A stretch of DNA of 64,000 bases from Alphaproteobacteria bacterium (GCA_016869215.1 VGEP01000017.1:24988-88987), one strand, 5' to 3'. Positions 27,657 to 37,231 are shown, counted from the first letter of the stretch. Notes: generated from the letters alone by a model not told the origin. Numbers and translations: made by a program.

Positions 27657-27759
27657 TAGCGTTTTCAAGCGAAGTGGGTACCGGTTCGCGTCAAGAAAAC
27701 GCGTCGAAACAAAAAGCTAGAGCCCGGCTTTGATTCCATCAAAGCCGGAAAGGCTCTAG
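27657..27759. repeat. RIME-like mosaic repeat ending in a strong hairpin
   Basis: GCGTTTTC (27659-27666) and GAAAACGC (27695-27702) form one palindrome. CCGGCTTTGAT (27724-27734) and ATCAAAGCCGG (27738-27748) form a perfect 11-bp stem, itself enclosed by CTAGAGC/GCTCTAG at 27717-27723 and 27753-27759. The two-palindrome layout fits the Rhizobium-specific intergenic mosaic elements. The stop codon of the next gene (27756-27758) lies inside the outer arm, so the element may also end its transcription. Confidence 0.65.
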
Positions 27760-28781
27760 CCGCGCGGCGTGCCCCATTTCGCGGTCCAGGCCGGCAGCAC
27801 CGCCGGATTGACCACGTAGCGCGGCGGCTTCCCCGCGAACACGCAGTCGAGATTATCCCGCGTCGCCACCTCCAGCGAATGATGCGCCTCGTAGGTGTGG
27901 CCGATCATGTGCGGGGTGAGGATCACGTTCGGCAGCGCGCGCAACGGGCTGTCCTTGGGCAAGGGCTCGACCTCGAAGCAGTCGAGCGCCGCCCCCGCGA
28001 TGGCCTTGCGGGCGAGCGCATCCACGATTGCCGCCTCGTCGACGATAGCGCCGCGCGCGACGTTGATCAGGATCGCCGTGGGCTTCATCAGCTTGAGCCG
28101 CGCGGCGTTGACGAGACCGCGCGTCTCGGCGTTCAGGCTCGCCAGCACCACGACGATGTCGCTCGTCGCCATCAGCGTGTCGAGATCGGCGCGCTGCATC
28201 GGCGGCAACCCCGCAAGGTCCGCGTCGCGGCGCGCGGCGTATTGCAGCTTCGCGCCGAACGGCGCCAAGAGCCGCGCCGCCTCGCGGCCGATCTTGCCGA
28301 GCCCGATCATCCCCACGGTCTTGCCGCGCAACTGATGCGCCCGCAGCGGATCGGGCCGCGGCAGAAACTCGCGTAAGAGCCTCTGCGTGCCGTTGAAGTC
28401 GTAAAGCGCGGCGAGGATCAGCAGCACCGTGGCCTCGGCCATGCCGGTGACGTTGTCCGGCGTCTGGGCGTTGGCGACCACGATCGCATGGTCGGTCGCG
28501 GCCGGCTGATCGACGCCCTCGACGCCGGTGATCGCCGACACGACGGCGCGCAGCCGCGGCGCACCCGCGAACATGGCCCGCGTCAATGGGAAGTTCGCCG
28601 CGCAAAGAAGAACGTCGGCGCCGGCGAGCGGGTTATGCGCCTTGGCGAACGCTTCGCGGTCGGCATGACGCACGATGCGGTGCCCGGCCCTGGCGAGGTC
28701 GGCGCCGATGGCGTCGAACATGGAATTGTGGGTGTGCCAGCCGACGACGGCGACATTCAGGGACGAAGAGCCTTCAGCCAT
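27756..28781 (-). CDS. D-isomer-specific 2-hydroxyacid dehydrogenase
   Basis: Predicted 341 residues. The NAD-binding domain shows GLGKIGREAARLLAPFGAKL, and the catalytic domain the NVARGAIVDEAAIVDAL segment (active-site Arg) and the LTPHMIGHT segment (His). This family reduces 2-keto acids or oxidises D-2-hydroxy acids such as glyoxylate, hydroxypyruvate or phosphoglycerate; the substrate is not evident. Its start lies 9 bases after the recN stop, so it is probably read from the bamD/recN transcription unit. The C-terminus overlaps a repeat hairpin. Confidence 0.87.
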   Translation of the reverse strand: MAEGSSSLNVAVVGWHTHNSMFDAIGADLARAGHRIVRHADREAFAKAHNPLAGADVLLCAANFPLTRAMFAGAPRLRAVVSAITGVEGVDQPAATDHAIVVANAQTPDNVTGMAEATVLLILAALYDFNGTQRLLREFLPRPDPLRAHQLRGKTVGMIGLGKIGREAARLLAPFGAKLQYAARRDADLAGLPPMQRADLDTLMATSDIVVVLASLNAETRGLVNAARLKLMKPTAILINVARGAIVDEAAIVDALARKAIAGAALDCFEVEPLPKDSPLRALPNVILTPHMIGHTYEAHHSLEVATRDNLDCVFAGKPPRYVVNPAVLPAWTAKWGTPRG

Positions 28782-28790
28782 ACAAACGCC

Positions 28791-30464
28791 CTACCCCGCC
28801 GCCGCCCGGATCAGCTTCTCGGCTGCCGCGCGCGCCTCTTCGGTGATCTCCGCGCCCGCGAGCATGCGCGCGATCTCCTCGCGGCGGCGCGGGGCGGCCA
28901 GTTCGTTGACGCGCGTCGCCATGCGCTTGCCTTTGTCCATCGCGTCCTTGGTGATGAGGTAGTGCCGCGTGGCGCGGGCGGCGACCTGCGGCGCATGCGT
29001 GACGGTGACGACCTGCACCCGGCCGCCAAGACGCGCCAGCCGCACGCCGATGGCGTCGGCGACCGCCCCGCCGACGCCGGTGTCGATCTCGTCGAAAATA
29101 AGCGTCGGCGCCGAGCCGCGGTCGGCCAGCACCACCTTCAGCGCCAGCAGGAACCGCGCCAGTTCGCCGCCGGAGGCGACCTTCATCAGCGGGCCCGGCC
29201 GCGTGCCGGGATTGGTCTGGACCCAGAACTCGACCCGGTCGATGCCGCCGGGCCCCGCACCCGCAGCGTCGCTTTCGATCTGGGTGGAGAACTTCGCGCG
29301 TTCGAGCTTGAGCGGCTTCAGCTCGCCGTTGACCGCCTTGTCGAGCCTGTCGGCGGCCTTCTTGCGCGCCGCCGACAGCTTTTGCGCAGCGGCATCGTAT
29401 CGCTTGCCGGCATCGCGCGCGGCCTGCTCCAGCGCCTTCAGCCGCTCCGCGCCAGCGTCGATCAGCGACAGATCGGCGGCGTAGCGCACGGCGAGTGCGT
29501 TGAGATTGTCGACCGGCGAATTGTATTTGCGGCCCGCGGCGCGCAGCGCGAACAGCCGCTCCTCGATCCGCTCCAGCTCGTGCGGATTGTGGTCGGCGGC
29601 GCGCAGCGCCGCTTCGAGATGGCCGCGCGCCTCGTCGAGCGCGGTCAGCGCCGCGTCGATCGACTTCACCGCGGGCTCGACCAGCGCCGGCGCCTGGGTC
29701 CCGCGCCGCTCCAGCCGCCGCACGGCTGCCGACAGGCTTGCGACCGGCGCGCCCGGCCCCGCCACCGCCTCGTGCGCCTCGCGGAGGTCGCCCGCGATCT
29801 TCTCGGCCTGCATCATCGAGGCGCGGCGGTCGGCAAGCTGGGTTTCCTCGCCGGCCTCGGGCGCGAGCTTGCGCAATTCCTCGGACGCATGCCGCAGCCA
29901 GTCGGCTTCGCGCGCCGCGCGCTCGATCTCGGCGCGATGAGTCTCGACCGCGCCCTCCGCGTCGCGCCGTTCGGCCCACAATTTCGACAACGCCGAGGCG
30001 TCGTCTTCCAGCCCGCCATAAGCATCGAGCAGGCGGCGGTGGGTCGCGGCATCGACCAGCGCTCGCGCGTCGTGCTGGCCGTGGATCTCGACCAGCGCCG
30101 CGCCCAGTGCCTGCAAGGCCTGCACGCTGACCGGCTGGTCGTTGACGAAGGCGCGGGTGCGGCCGTCGGCGAACTGCACGCGGCGCAGGATCAGCGCCTC
30201 GTCGGCGGCGATGTCGGCCTCCGCCAGCAGGGCGCGCGCCGGGTGTTTCGGCGGCAGCTCGAACATGGCCGTGACCTGGCCCTGCTCGGCGCCCTGGCGC
30301 ACCAGCGTGGCGTCGCCGCGCGCGCCCAAGGCGAGCGCAAAGGCGTCGAGCAGGATCGACTTGCCCGCGCCGGTCTCGCCGGTCAGCGCAGACAGGCCCT
30401 TCGCGAAATCGATATCGAGCCGGTCGATCAGCACGATGTCACGGATCGAGAGCCGGGCCAGCAT
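28791..30464 (-). CDS. recN: DNA repair ATPase RecN
   Basis: Predicted 557 residues from the ATG of MLARLSIRDIVLIDRLDIDF; earlier in-frame starts add low-complexity sequence. This SMC-like protein has Walker A GETGAGKS near the N-terminus, long coiled-coil arms, the ABC signature SGGELARFLLALK and Walker B LIFDEIDTGVGG. It helps recombinational repair of double-strand breaks. It lies downstream of bamD, as in many alphaproteobacteria, after a 153-bp spacer holding a copy of a dispersed repeat. Confidence 0.95.
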   Translation of the reverse strand: MLARLSIRDIVLIDRLDIDFAKGLSALTGETGAGKSILLDAFALALGARGDATLVRQGAEQGQVTAMFELPPKHPARALLAEADIAADEALILRRVQFADGRTRAFVNDQPVSVQALQALGAALVEIHGQHDARALVDAATHRRLLDAYGGLEDDASALSKLWAERRDAEGAVETHRAEIERAAREADWLRHASEELRKLAPEAGEETQLADRRASMMQAEKIAGDLREAHEAVAGPGAPVASLSAAVRRLERRGTQAPALVEPAVKSIDAALTALDEARGHLEAALRAADHNPHELERIEERLFALRAAGRKYNSPVDNLNALAVRYAADLSLIDAGAERLKALEQAARDAGKRYDAAAQKLSAARKKAADRLDKAVNGELKPLKLERAKFSTQIESDAAGAGPGGIDRVEFWVQTNPGTRPGPLMKVASGGELARFLLALKVVLADRGSAPTLIFDEIDTGVGGAVADAIGVRLARLGGRVQVVTVTHAPQVAARATRHYLITKDAMDKGKRMATRVNELAAPRRREEIARMLAGAEITEEARAAAEKLIRAAAG

Positions 30465-30561
30465 GGCCGCACCTTCGGTCGCGGCCGCAGTCGGCGGGCC
30501 GCCGGTTCTTGACGAAGCCGCCAAGCACTAAAGACGTGAATGGCCGGGTCAAGAGGGCGTA

Positions 30562-30584
30562 CACGCCCGTCTTCGACGGGCTAT
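30562..30584. repeat. 23-bp inverted copy of repeat at 865-887
   Basis: Exact reverse complement of 865-887, with a 7-bp GCCCGTC/GACGGGC hairpin. It sits in the bamD-recN spacer, so a transcript of both genes would carry it as a hairpin. Confidence 0.6.
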
Positions 30585-30617
30585 GCCCGGCCGCGGCGAT
30601 GTGGACAGAAGCGGAAG

Positions 30618-31499
30618 CTATCGCGAGCCGATACGCAGGCCGCGGAATGCGCGGCTGATCCAGGAGCCGCGGTTTTCGGTGGGTTCGAGCCCGCCGGACC
30701 GCACCAGCCGGTAGGCGTCCGCATACCAGCGGCTGTCCGGGAAATTGTGGCCGAGCACCGCCGCCGCGGTCTGCGCCTCGCTGACGATGCCGAGCGCCAT
30801 GTAGGATTCGGTCAGCCGCATCAGCGCCTCTTCGACGTGCCGCGTGGTCTGGTACTGCGTGACCACGATCTTGAAGCGGTTGATCGCCCCGGTGAAATCC
30901 TTCCGCTGCTGATAGTAGCGGCCGACCATCATTTCCTTGCCGGCAAGCTGGTCGCGGGCGACCTCGATCTTGCGCCGGGCGCTGTTTGCATACTCGCTGT
31001 CGGGATACTTGCGGACCACCTCATCCAGCGCGGCGATCGCGCGCTCGGTTCGGGCCTGATCGCGGCTGATGTCCGGGATTTGATCGTAGAACGACGACCC
31101 GATCAGGAAATGCGCATAGGCCGCGTCCGGGCTTCCCGGATGCAGGGTGACGTAGCGCCGCGCCGAGGCGATCGACTCGTCGTATTCCTTCGCCTCGTAG
31201 TTGGCGTAGGCCGACATCAGGAGCGACTTGCGCGCCCAGTCGGAATAGGGGTGCTGCCGCTCGACCTCCTGAAACTTCTTGGCTGCGTCCTTGTAGTCCT
31301 TGCGCTGGTTGAGGATGTAGACGCCCTCGTTGTAGAGCTTGTCGGCCGGTTCGTCGGCCACGACCTCGTCCTTGCTGCCGAACAGATTGCCGAGGCTGCC
31401 GCAGCCGGCAAGCGGAACCGCAAGCAAGGCCAGCACGAGCACCCGCCGAAACGGCGCCTGCCAAGCTGGAAGCAGCGATGGATGCCGACGCAACAGCAT
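30618..31499 (-). CDS. bamD: outer-membrane protein assembly factor BamD
   Basis: Predicted 293 residues. Lipoprotein signal with lipobox LAGC (Cys33) after a hydrophobic stretch, then TPR-like helical repeats: DKLYNEGVYILNQRKDYKDAAKKFQEVERQHPYSDWARKSLL and similar units through about residue 260. BamD is the essential lipoprotein of the BAM complex, which folds beta-barrel proteins into the outer membrane. A GGGGGA purine tract lies 12 bases before the chosen ATG. It follows lpxC, so two envelope-biogenesis genes sit together. Confidence 0.94.
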   Translation of the reverse strand: MLLRRHPSLLPAWQAPFRRVLVLALLAVPLAGCGSLGNLFGSKDEVVADEPADKLYNEGVYILNQRKDYKDAAKKFQEVERQHPYSDWARKSLLMSAYANYEAKEYDESIASARRYVTLHPGSPDAAYAHFLIGSSFYDQIPDISRDQARTERAIAALDEVVRKYPDSEYANSARRKIEVARDQLAGKEMMVGRYYQQRKDFTGAINRFKIVVTQYQTTRHVEEALMRLTESYMALGIVSEAQTAAAVLGHNFPDSRWYADAYRLVRSGGLEPTENRGSWISRAFRGLRIGSR

Positions 31500-31602
31500 G
31501 CGGTGCGAAGTTCCCCCGGAGAGTCCCCTAGGACGTCTTCCTAGTTGAAAAGAATTGGTTGTCCAAGTGTTTAAGCCGACAATCGGCCCGGATTGTGGCG
31601 GC

Positions 31603-32580
31603 TCAGGACACGTCCGGCCCGTAGGCCGGCGCCACCAGCCCGATCGCCACGTCGGCATGGCCGCGGACCGCACGGCGCGGCGCGTCCACCCGGACATCCT
31701 GCGCCTCGATCGCCTTCCAGGCCGACGCATCGGCCATCAAGGCGGACAGGACCGCATGGTTCAGCTTGTGGCCGCCGCGCACGGACCGATAGAGGCCGAG
31801 CAGCGGCGCACCGGCCAGCGCCAGATCGCCGAGCGCATCGAGCGCCTTGTGGCGCGCGAACTCGTCGGCAAAACGCAAGCCCTCCGGATTGAGCACGCGG
31901 TCCTCGGTGACGACCAGCGTGTTCTCGAACGACGCACCGAGCGCGTAGCCGGCGTTCCACAGCTTGGCCACGTCGCGCATGAAGCCGAAGGTGCGCGCCC
32001 GCGCCAGTTCGTTCCGGAACGTGTCGGGGTCGAGATCGAGCGCCACGCCCTGGCGGCCAATCAGCGGATGATCGAACTCGATATCGAGTTCGATGCGGAA
32101 ACCCTGCGAATGCGGGCGCAGCTCGCCGTAAGCGCCGTCCATCGCAACGCGCACCGGCTTGAGCACCTGGATGTAACGGCGCGGCGCGGCCAGCGTCACG
32201 ATGCCGGCACGCTCGACGGCCTCCACGAACGGCGCGGCGCTGCCGTCCATGATCGGAACCTCAGGCCCGTCGATCTCGATCACGGCGTTATCGACGCCCA
32301 GGCCCGACAGCGCGGCGAGCACATGTTCGGCAGTGGAGCAAAGCGGACCCGAGGCGTCGCCGAGAACGGTCGCGAATTCGGTCGCGGTCACTGCACGCAC
32401 GTCGGCGCGGATTTCACGGTCGGGACGGCCGTCGCTGCCACAGCGCACGAAGACGATTCCGGTGTTGGCGGCGGCGGGCAACAGGGTCAGCGTCGCGGCA
32501 TGTCCGGAATGGACGCCGATCCCGCTGACCGCGGCCTGACTGCGCAGCGTGGTCTGCCTGGCCGCCTTCATCGGTCGCAC
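31603..32580 (-). CDS. lpxC: UDP-3-O-acyl-N-acetylglucosamine deacetylase
   Basis: Predicted 325 residues, usual for LpxC. The zinc-binding motifs are visible as STAEHVLAALSG (His) and FARHKALDALGD (His and Asp), and the second-fold IMDGSAAPFV segment is present. It catalyses the committed step of lipid A synthesis in the cytoplasm. It stands downstream of ftsZ across a 443-bp gap, so it probably has its own promoter. A palindrome at 32602-32616 lies in its leader. Confidence 0.96.
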   Translation of the reverse strand: MRPMKAARQTTLRSQAAVSGIGVHSGHAATLTLLPAAANTGIVFVRCGSDGRPDREIRADVRAVTATEFATVLGDASGPLCSTAEHVLAALSGLGVDNAVIEIDGPEVPIMDGSAAPFVEAVERAGIVTLAAPRRYIQVLKPVRVAMDGAYGELRPHSQGFRIELDIEFDHPLIGRQGVALDLDPDTFRNELARARTFGFMRDVAKLWNAGYALGASFENTLVVTEDRVLNPEGLRFADEFARHKALDALGDLALAGAPLLGLYRSVRGGHKLNHAVLSALMADASAWKAIEAQDVRVDAPRRAVRGHADVAIGLVAPAYGPDVS

Positions 32581-32601
32581 TGCACGCTCATCGGATCGAT
32601 T

Positions 32602-32616
32602 GCACGCATAGCGTGC
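32602..32616. promoter_or_regulatory. perfect 6+6 palindrome in the lpxC leader
   Basis: GCACGC and GCGTGC are separated by ATA, 21 bases upstream of the lpxC start codon. A TGCACGC repeat stands 20 bases away. It could be a protein-binding site or an RNA hairpin close to the ribosome-binding region; nothing here proves either. Confidence 0.35.
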
Positions 32617-32974
32617 TGCCCCTGAGGATCCCGTATTCCCATTTTTCGCCGGGAACCGTAGGAAGGCGGCGTTCTGAAACGCGCCACGACCCCCACCGAA
32701 ACCGCCGAAAAACCCCTAATCCGAAGAAGACTTTAACTTCGGATCGAATCAGCGCCAATTCACGCTTTCTTACCGACTGTTACCTCCAAATCGCCGCAAT
32801 GCGGCCCAATCCGAGGCCTCGCAAACCGCAACTGCGGCGGACAACGGAACCATCAAAGCACAACGGGCGCCCGCGGACCACGACGCAGACGCCCACAACT
32901 CGAAATCAGTATGCTGAATCAGCGACTTGGCTAACGCGCCGAATCGCCCTCGGACGATTACGGTTGGCTTGCGA

Positions 32975-33009
32975 AGCGGGATCCCGTCTGCCGGAGACGG
33001 AACCCCGCT
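32975..33009 (-). terminator. terminator-like hairpin downstream of ftsZ
   Basis: Positions 32975-32989 and 32995-33009 pair at 13 of 15 positions around a 5-base loop, starting about 14 bases beyond the ftsZ stop. There is no U-run, so it may only attenuate read-through toward lpxC. Confidence 0.45.
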
Positions 33010-33023
33010 CAAGAGCCGGCCGG

Positions 33024-34853
33024 TCAGTTCGCCTGCCGGCGCAGGAAGGCCGGAATTTCCAGCTGATCGTCTTCCACAGGCTTGTGCACAGGCGGCGCCT
33101 GACGGCCGTGGATATCGAGCCCTTGCGGGGCCGGCTGCTGCCGCTTGGCGTATTCCGAAACCGGATCGGGCGCGCGCGGCGGCGCCGGACGCACGGGCAG
33201 CGGCGGAGCCGCCGGCCGTTGCGCCTGGGGAACGGCGCTGTCCTCGCCGTCGCGGCGGCCGAGCCCGACCTGGGCCAGGCGCTGCAACAGCGACAGGCGC
33301 TGCTTCTCCGGGCCGGATTCGGCCTGCTCGCCGCGACGGGCCCGGATTTCGTTCTGCGCCGGGATCGGCAGTTCGTCGATCCGCGGCATCCGCGGCCCGC
33401 GCGTCGGCATCCGTTCGGCCTGCGGCGGGATGAACGTCTTGGGCGCCATCTCCTGCGCCGCCGGCTCGTGCTGCGGTTGCTCGATGAACACCGGCTGCCT
33501 CGGCGCGATCGGACGCACCGTCACCTCTCCGGGCCCCGCCGGGGGCAGAACCGCCGCGGCGACGGCCGCGGCCGCGTCCAGTTCAAACGAGGGCCGCGGC
33601 TGCGGCTGATGCTGGACATGGGCTTGCGGCTGGGCCTGCGGCTGCGCCTGGAACTGCGGCTGATGCTGAACATGCGCCTGCGGCTGGGCATGCGGTTGCG
33701 GCTGCAACGGCGGCTGGTGCTGCTGCTGCGGTTGCTGCTGGACCGGCGGAGCGGCGGGCGCCGCGGCGCGCGGCGGCGGCGCGTCGCTACGCTCGAGCCG
33801 TTCGGCCAACCGCTGGGTGTCGGCGCGCAGCTTGCTCGTCAAATCGGAGAGCCGGCTGTCCTGCGCCGGCCGCGTCGCGGCCATGGCGGCGTGGTCGATG
33901 CCGGTCGCCACCACCGAAACGCGGATGATGCCTTCGAGGCTTTCGTCGAAGGTCGCGCCGACGATGATGTTGGCGTCCTGATCGACCTCCTCGCGAATGC
34001 GGGTCGCGGCCTCGTCGACCTCATAGAGCGTGAGGTCCTTGCCGCCGGTGATCGAGATCAGCAAGCCCCGCGCGCCCTTCATCGACACGTCGTCGATCAG
34101 CGGGTTGGCGATCGCGGCCTCGGCCGAGCGCAGCGCGCGCTTCTCGCCGGACGCCTCGCCGGTTCCCATCATCGCCTTGCCCATCTCGCGCATGATCGAG
34201 CGGACGTCGGCGAAGTCGAGATTGATCAGGCCCTCTTTCACCATCAGGTCGGTGATGCAGGCCACGCCCGAGTAGAGCACCTGGTCCGCCATCGCGAAGG
34301 CGTCGGCGAAGGTGGTCTTCTCGTTCGCCACCCGGAACAGATTCTGGTTCGGGATGATGATCTGGGTGTCGACGCACTTCTGCAGTTCCGCGATGCCGGC
34401 CTCCGCGAAGCGCATCCGGCGCTGGCCCTCGAAGTGGAACGGCTTGGTGACGACGCCGACGGTGAGGATGCCCATCTCCTTGGCGACGCGCGCCACGACC
34501 GGAGCGGCGCCGGTGCCGGTGCCGCCGCCCATGCCGGCGGTGACGAACACCATGTGCGCGCCCGACAGATGATCGCGGATTTCGTCGATCACCTCTTCGG
34601 CGGCGGCTCGCCCGACGTCGGGTTGCGATCCCGCGCCGAGGCCCTCGGTGACCTGCACGCCCATCTGGATGACGCGCTCGGCCTTCGAGGTGGTCAGGGC
34701 CTGGGCGTCAGTGTTGGCGACGACGAAGTCGACCCCCTGAAGCCCGGCCACGATCATGTTGTTGACGGCGTTGCCGCCGGCACCACCGACGCCGAACACG
34801 GTCAACCGCGGCTTCAACTCGCGGATGTCGGGAATCTTCAGGTTAATGCTCAT
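33024..34853 (-). CDS. ftsZ: cell division protein FtsZ
   Basis: Predicted 609 residues. The GTPase domain has [14 protein letters not shown] at the N-terminus, the tubulin signature GGGTGTG at residues 109-115, and a T7-loop region with [11 protein letters not shown]. After about residue 330 follows a disordered linker of roughly 250 residues rich in Gln, Pro and His, with an imperfectly repeated [11 protein letters not shown] unit. The C-terminal peptide [12 protein letters not shown] binds FtsA and other partners. FtsZ builds the cytokinetic ring. The linker is far longer than in E. coli but usual for Rhizobiales. Confidence 0.97.
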   Translation of the reverse strand: MSINLKIPDIRELKPRLTVFGVGGAGGNAVNNMIVAGLQGVDFVVANTDAQALTTSKAERVIQMGVQVTEGLGAGSQPDVGRAAAEEVIDEIRDHLSGAHMVFVTAGMGGGTGTGAAPVVARVAKEMGILTVGVVTKPFHFEGQRRMRFAEAGIAELQKCVDTQIIIPNQNLFRVANEKTTFADAFAMADQVLYSGVACITDLMVKEGLINLDFADVRSIMREMGKAMMGTGEASGEKRALRSAEAAIANPLIDDVSMKGARGLLISITGGKDLTLYEVDEAATRIREEVDQDANIIVGATFDESLEGIIRVSVVATGIDHAAMAATRPAQDSRLSDLTSKLRADTQRLAERLERSDAPPPRAAAPAAPPVQQQPQQQHQPPLQPQPHAQPQAHVQHQPQFQAQPQAQPQAHVQHQPQPRPSFELDAAAAVAAAVLPPAGPGEVTVRPIAPRQPVFIEQPQHEPAAQEMAPKTFIPPQAERMPTRGPRMPRIDELPIPAQNEIRARRGEQAESGPEKQRLSLLQRLAQVGLGRRDGEDSAVPQAQRPAAPPLPVRPAPPRAPDPVSEYAKRQQPAPQGLDIHGRQAPPVHKPVEDDQLEIPAFLRRQAN

Positions 34854-34952
34854 GATTGCCTCTTGCTTGGGCGCGCGTCGCGCGACGCCGCCAGGTCGAG
34901 CCGGTCCGGCACCGGCCGAATTGGAAACTTGGGGTGAACGCGGGGTGGGTCA

Positions 34953-36269
34953 TCAGAAGCTCTCCCGAAGCCATCGTCCGACCCGGGCGATGTAGCCCGT
35001 TCCTGTCATCAGCTGCCGCGTTTTCCGCGGTTCGAAATGTTCGAGATGCGCAACCTGCGGATAGACCAGCAGGCCCGCCGCGACGGCGAACGCCGGCCCC
35101 TTGGCCGCCTCCGGCAGCCCCGAGATTCCGAGCGGCCGTCCGATGCGGACGGGACGGTTCAGAATGCGCGAGGCGAGTTCGGGCAGGCCGGTGAGCTGGC
35201 TCGCTCCGCCGGTCAGGACGGCGCGCGCGCGCGGCTCGGCCGCGAACGGCGACGCGGCAAGGCGGTCGCGGACCATTTCGAGAATCTCCTCGACCCTCGG
35301 TTTGATGATGCGCACCAGACTCGCACGCGATACGAATTGCGGCGGTTCGCGTTCGTCGTCGCCGACGGACGGCACCGTGATCATGTCGCGTTCGTCCGAC
35401 CCTCCCGCGAGCACGCTGCCGTGGAGCGTTTTGATTCGCTCGGCGTCAGAGATACGGGCGTTCAGGCCGCGTGCCAAGTCCGATGTGATGTGGTTGCCGC
35501 CGAGCGCGAAGCCGTCGGCGTGCACGAACCGTCCGCCGGAGAACACCGCTGTCGTGGTCGTGCCCGCGCCGAGATCGATCAGGGCCGCGCCGATATCGGC
35601 CTCGTCGTCGGCGAGCACGCTCAGGCCGGCCACATAGGGCGCGGCCACCATGGTTTCGAGTTCGAGGTGGCAGCGTTCGACCGCCAGCATGATATTGCGC
35701 GCGGCTGCGACGTCCGCAGTCACCACGTGCATGTCGACGCCGAATTCGCGCGCCAACATGCCGCGCGGCTCGCCGACCCCGCGCACGCCGTCGAGCGAGA
35801 AGCCCATCGGCAGCGAGTGCAGGACCACGCGTCCGGAGCGCACCGAATGGTGGCAGCCCGCGGCCAGCGCGCGGGCAATGTCGCCGTCGGTCACGCTCGA
35901 ACCCGCGACATTGACCTTCACGGCGTAGAATTCGCTCGCCGGCCGCCCGGACGACAGCGACACCACGACCGATTCAAGCTGCACCGAAGCTTCGCGCTCG
36001 GCGATGTCGACGGCGTGGCGCAGGGCCTCCTCGACCTCGGTGAGGTTAACCACGGCGCCGCTCTTGATGCCGCGCGCCTCGGTGTGGCCGACGCCCAGGA
36101 TTTCCACGCCATGGCTGCGCCGGCGCAGGACCTCCTGCGGCGACTGCGGCTTCAACCGCGCGATCGTGCAGACGATCTTGCTGGTGCCGATGTCGAGCGC
36201 AGCGACGATGGCCGAGCGGCGCGGCGACACCGGCTTCATCTTCGGTGTATGGCCGGCGTCGAACTTCAT
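34953..36269 (-). CDS. ftsA: cell division protein FtsA
   Basis: Predicted 438 residues. Actin-fold features include VAALDIGTSKIVCTIARL (phosphate 1), AALIDLGAGTTTTAVF (phosphate 2) and VLTGGASQLTGLPELA (adenosine motif). The extreme C-terminus VGRWLRESF is the short amphipathic helix that anchors FtsA, and with it FtsZ filaments, to the inner membrane. The start overlaps the ftsQ stop by 4 bases. A 99-bp spacer separates it from ftsZ. Confidence 0.96.
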   Translation of the reverse strand: MKFDAGHTPKMKPVSPRRSAIVAALDIGTSKIVCTIARLKPQSPQEVLRRRSHGVEILGVGHTEARGIKSGAVVNLTEVEEALRHAVDIAEREASVQLESVVVSLSSGRPASEFYAVKVNVAGSSVTDGDIARALAAGCHHSVRSGRVVLHSLPMGFSLDGVRGVGEPRGMLAREFGVDMHVVTADVAAARNIMLAVERCHLELETMVAAPYVAGLSVLADDEADIGAALIDLGAGTTTTAVFSGGRFVHADGFALGGNHITSDLARGLNARISDAERIKTLHGSVLAGGSDERDMITVPSVGDDEREPPQFVSRASLVRIIKPRVEEILEMVRDRLAASPFAAEPRARAVLTGGASQLTGLPELASRILNRPVRIGRPLGISGLPEAAKGPAFAVAAGLLVYPQVAHLEHFEPRKTRQLMTGTGYIARVGRWLRESF

Positions 36270-37231
36270 GCGCTGCCGCCCTTCTTCTTGGGCTTCAGGT
36301 CTTTGATCGTCTCATCGCGCGCCGCCCAGGCCTCGTCCGACAGCCGCACGGTCACCCGGTCGGGCAGCCGCAGGTCGATGACGGAGACGTCGCGGGACAG
36401 AAGTTTCTTGTCGCGGTCGAGCTTGACGAGCGTGTCCAGCGCCTGCGCGACGCCGGTTTCCGGCAGGCGGATGTCGATGCCGCTTTCGAGCTTGAGATTC
36501 CAGCGCCGCTCCGCGACCAGGATCGCGGCGCGCATCTGGCCGCGCACCTGCGGATAGGCGTCGAGCACAGCGAGGAAAGCCTTCGCCTTGACCTCGGCGC
36601 CGGCGCCGACCACGAGCGGAAGCTGTGCAAAGCGGCGGCTGAAATGAGGTTCCAGCACGGTGCCGTCGCCGGAGATCACCGTCAGCTTGCCGTCCCTCTG
36701 CCACAGCGCGAACGCCTCGCGCTCGGTCACCGCAACATGCAGGCGGCCGGGATAGAGCTTGAGCACCGTCGCCGCCGAGATCCACGGATTGTCCAGGAGT
36801 CGCGCACGAGCATCGGCGACGTTCAGGAACAGGAGCGAGGTGCGGCCGGTGACGCCGGCGGTGGTGAGGATTTCCTCGCGCGTCATCTGCCGGTTGCCGG
36901 CGAGCGCAATGGTGGAGATGCGGAAACCGGCAAGATTGGCCGCGGCGTCGCGCCAGTCGCGCAGTTCGTCGGCGACTGCAGGCAGATGGCCGCCGCGCAC
37001 GGCGCCAAAGGCCGCACTCGCCAGCACGAAGGCCATCACAGCCATCATGCCGCTCCCGCGCGGAACCTGGACGTTGCGCAGCGGCAGCAGGTAGCGGCGC
37101 ACGGTCCGCTCCACCCGCGTGCGGGCCAGATTCCAACGCGTGCGCGCGCGCCGAGACGCCGGCGCCGCGCCGGCCCACGCGCGCGGTTCCGCGCCCGTCA
37201 CCGGTTCAGCGATGCGTCCTCGGCCATCCAT
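36266..37231 (-). CDS. ftsQ: cell division protein FtsQ
   Basis: Predicted 321 residues: an Arg-rich cytoplasmic N-terminus of about 60 residues, one membrane helix (GMMAVMAFVLASAAFGAV), then the POTRA domain (FRISTIALAGNRQMTREEILTTAGV, NPWISAATVLKLYPGRLHVAVTEREAFALW) and the beta domain. It connects early and late divisome proteins in the periplasm. Its start lies 34 bases inside ddl, a longer overlap than the 4-base junctions elsewhere in the cluster. The exact start is therefore slightly uncertain. Confidence 0.94.
   Translation of the reverse strand: MDGRGRIAEPVTGAEPRAWAGAAPASRRARTRWNLARTRVERTVRRYLLPLRNVQVPRGSGMMAVMAFVLASAAFGAVRGGHLPAVADELRDWRDAAANLAGFRISTIALAGNRQMTREEILTTAGVTGRTSLLFLNVADARARLLDNPWISAATVLKLYPGRLHVAVTEREAFALWQRDGKLTVISGDGTVLEPHFSRRFAQLPLVVGAGAEVKAKAFLAVLDAYPQVRGQMRAAILVAERRWNLKLESGIDIRLPETGVAQALDTLVKLDRDKKLLSRDVSVIDLRLPDRVTVRLSDEAWAARDETIKDLKPKKKGGSA

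Larger units (their letters stand above)
32581..33023. other. gene-free spacer between ftsZ and lpxC
   Basis: No coding region is supported in these 443 bases. They hold a terminator-like hairpin just past ftsZ (32975-33009), three GANTC sites (32746, 32916, 32941), and near lpxC the palindrome GCACGC-ATA-GCGTGC at 32602-32616. A TGCACGC direct repeat (32581 and 32601) overlaps that palindrome. The lpxC promoter is presumably here, but no convincing -35/-10 pair can be named. Confidence 0.6.

Noticed and set aside
33600..33740. Repeated units that could suggest a CRISPR-like or minisatellite array
   Set aside because: They encode the Gln/Pro/His linker of FtsZ in frame, are imperfect, and have no unique spacers.
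32613..34937. Long plus-strand open frame antisense to ftsZ
   Set aside because: Product is Arg/Leu/Gly/His-rich low-complexity sequence produced by the reverse complement of ftsZ codons; no start signal or motif.
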